A stretch of DNA of 64,000 bases, from the NCBI RefSeq assembly GCF_039613825.1, contig NZ_CP154826.1, forward strand, positions 1,860,001 through 1,924,000, written 5' to 3'. Made by a program: the position numbers and the translations under genes. Positions 63,110 to 64,000 of this stretch are shown piece after piece. The notes beneath the pieces are model-generated. The model did not search any database, had not been told where the DNA came from, and was given only the letters and a program-made list of their open reading frames with translations. The DNA is from Diaminobutyricibacter sp. McL0608 (GTDB taxonomy: Bacteria; Actinomycetota; Actinomycetes; Actinomycetales; Microbacteriaceae). Every line of letters begins with the position of its first letter. The first letter of the stretch is position 1.

Positions 63110-64000
63110 GTGTTTGCGGTGTTGAGCAGCTTGCATGCGAGCATTCCGAGTCCGGATCCGGCCTGGGCGTCGTTCACGATCGGCCCGTTCACGATCCGGA
63201 CGTACGCGTTGTGCATCCTCGCCGGCATCGTCCTGGCGACCATCTGGACGTCGCGCCGTCTGACGAAGCGCGGCGCCGAGCCGGGCATCGTGCTCGACGT
63301 GATCCTCTGGGCTGTGCCGCTCGGCATCATCTTCGCCCGTGCCTACCACGTCTTCACGCACCCGGCCGACTACTTCTACCCGGGCGCCGACCTCTGGAAG
63401 ACACTCTTCATCTGGGAGGGCGGGAACGCCATCTTCGGCGCGCTGATCGGTGGCGCCGTCGGTGCCTACGTCGGCTGCCGCATCTCGGGCCTGCGATTCT
63501 GGTCGTTCGCCGACGCCCTCGCCCCCGCGCTTCTGCTCGCGCAGGCGGCCGGCCGCCTCGGAAACTACTTCAACCACGAGCTCTTCGGCCTTCCGACGAA
63601 CCTTCCATGGGGCCTCGAGATCGAGTCGAGCAATCCGGCCTTCCCCGCCGGCCTGCCCGACGGCACGCTCTTCCAGCCGTTGTTCCTCTACGAGATCATC
63701 TGGAACATCATCGGTATCGTCGTCCTGCTGTGGCTCGAGCGTCGTTTCCGGCTCCGCTGGGGCAAGCTCTTCGCCTCGTACCTCATCTGGTACGGCGTGG
63801 GCCGCTCGTACCTCGAGTCGATCCGGATCGACCCGAGCGAGTACTCCTTCCTCGGCATCCCGTTCAACGTGTGGGCCGCCTTCGGAGCCGTCGTCCTGGG
63901 CATCATCATCTTCATCGTGCAGACGCGTCGCCACCCGGGACTCGAGCCGAGCGTGTACCGACAGGGTCGCGAATGGCACAAGCCCGATGCTGAGGTAGAC
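63110..64000 (+). CDS. lgt: Prolipoprotein diacylglyceryl transferase, 3' end outside window
   Basis: The frame is open from GTG 63110 to the last base, 297 codons without a stop. Lgt attaches diacylglycerol to lipobox cysteines, so it acts on the lipoproteins encoded at 4694 and 35407. Features: helix YALCILAGIVLATIWTS, IWEGGNAIFGALIGG, AGRLGNYFNHELFGLPT with the essential arginine and asparagines, and LFLYEIIWN. GTG 63110 has AAAGGTGA upstream at 8 bases; an earlier GTG at 63098 lies inside that site. The 83-base gap after trpA shows no other gene. Confidence 0.95.
   Translation, partial: MFAVLSSLHASIPSPDPAWASFTIGPFTIRTYALCILAGIVLATIWTSRRLTKRGAEPGIVLDVILWAVPLGIIFARAYHVFTHPADYFYPGADLWKTLFIWEGGNAIFGALIGGAVGAYVGCRISGLRFWSFADALAPALLLAQAAGRLGNYFNHELFGLPTNLPWGLEIESSNPAFPAGLPDGTLFQPLFLYEIIWNIIGIVVLLWLERRFRLRWGKLFASYLIWYGVGRSYLESIRIDPSEYSFLGIPFNVWAAFGAVVLGIIIFIVQTRRHPGLEPSVYRQGREWHKPDAEVD

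Noticed and set aside
1-64000. CRISPR array, insertion sequence, prophage or rRNA operon
   Set aside because: No regularly spaced repeats, transposase, integrase, phage structural gene or rRNA segment was recognised anywhere in the window.

Overview
This 64 kb window is chromosomal DNA from a high-GC actinobacterium, most likely a member of the Microbacteriaceae. The grounds are the GC-rich third codon positions, the frequent GTG starts, the many 1-4 base start/stop overlaps, and the gene order: thrS-HIT, pdxST-yebC-ruvCAB-yajC-secDF-rel, alaS-ruvX-mltG-aroE-aroC-aroK-aroB, efp-nusB, pyrR-B-C-carAB-pyrF-gmk-rpoZ-coaBC-metK-priA-fmt-rsmB-rpe, hisEGFI-trpE-trpCBA-lgt. Genus-level assignment is not possible by eye.

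Region 1 (1-5.9 kb) is the accessory part. It holds the 3' end of an ammonium transporter gene, a solitary PemK/MazF-like gene, a large minus-strand DUF4062-STAND-TPR protein, a tRNA-Val(CAC) gene facing away from a Gly-Cys-Val(GAC) tRNA cluster, and a two-domain lipoprotein gene bracketed by two copies of a 66-67 bp structured direct repeat.

Region 2 (5.9-24.7 kb) is informational: threonyl-tRNA synthetase and a HIT protein, vitamin B6 synthase (PdxS/PdxT), Holliday-junction resolution (RuvABC), the Sec accessory complex (YajC-SecD-SecF), (p)ppGpp synthetase Rel, a minus-strand group (AbiEi-like, DUF349, cyclophilin), RarA, ribosomal protein S4 and two small membrane-associated proteins.

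Region 3 (24.7-36.1 kb) runs alaS-ruvX-mltG and then the shikimate genes aroE-C-K-B-Q, with efp, nusB and a DsbA-like lipoprotein. AroE carries an unusual acidic N-terminal extension of about 110 residues that includes five 15-bp tandem repeats.

Region 4 (36.1-53.9 kb) begins with a PyrR-type RNA hairpin overlapping the pyrR ribosome binding site. It continues through the UMP-biosynthesis genes into an mIHF-guanylate kinase fusion, omega subunit, CoaBC, MetK, a PriA protein without recognisable ATPase motifs, Fmt, RsmB and Rpe.

Region 5 (53.9-64 kb) has an AAHS-type MFS transporter on the minus strand with a palindromic operator candidate, then hisE-G-F-I, trpE, two small membrane proteins, trpC-B-A and the start of lgt, which leaves the window.

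Three themes deserve attention: the STAND protein beside a tRNA cluster as a possible immune-type gene, the RNA-level control of the pyr genes, and a recurring leaderless-promoter arrangement (a TAGGCT-like -10 hexamer placed 6-8 bases before the start codon). Nothing here is clearly a new multi-gene system. The best candidates for undescribed biology are the STAND gene, the repeat-flanked lipoprotein and the AroE extension.
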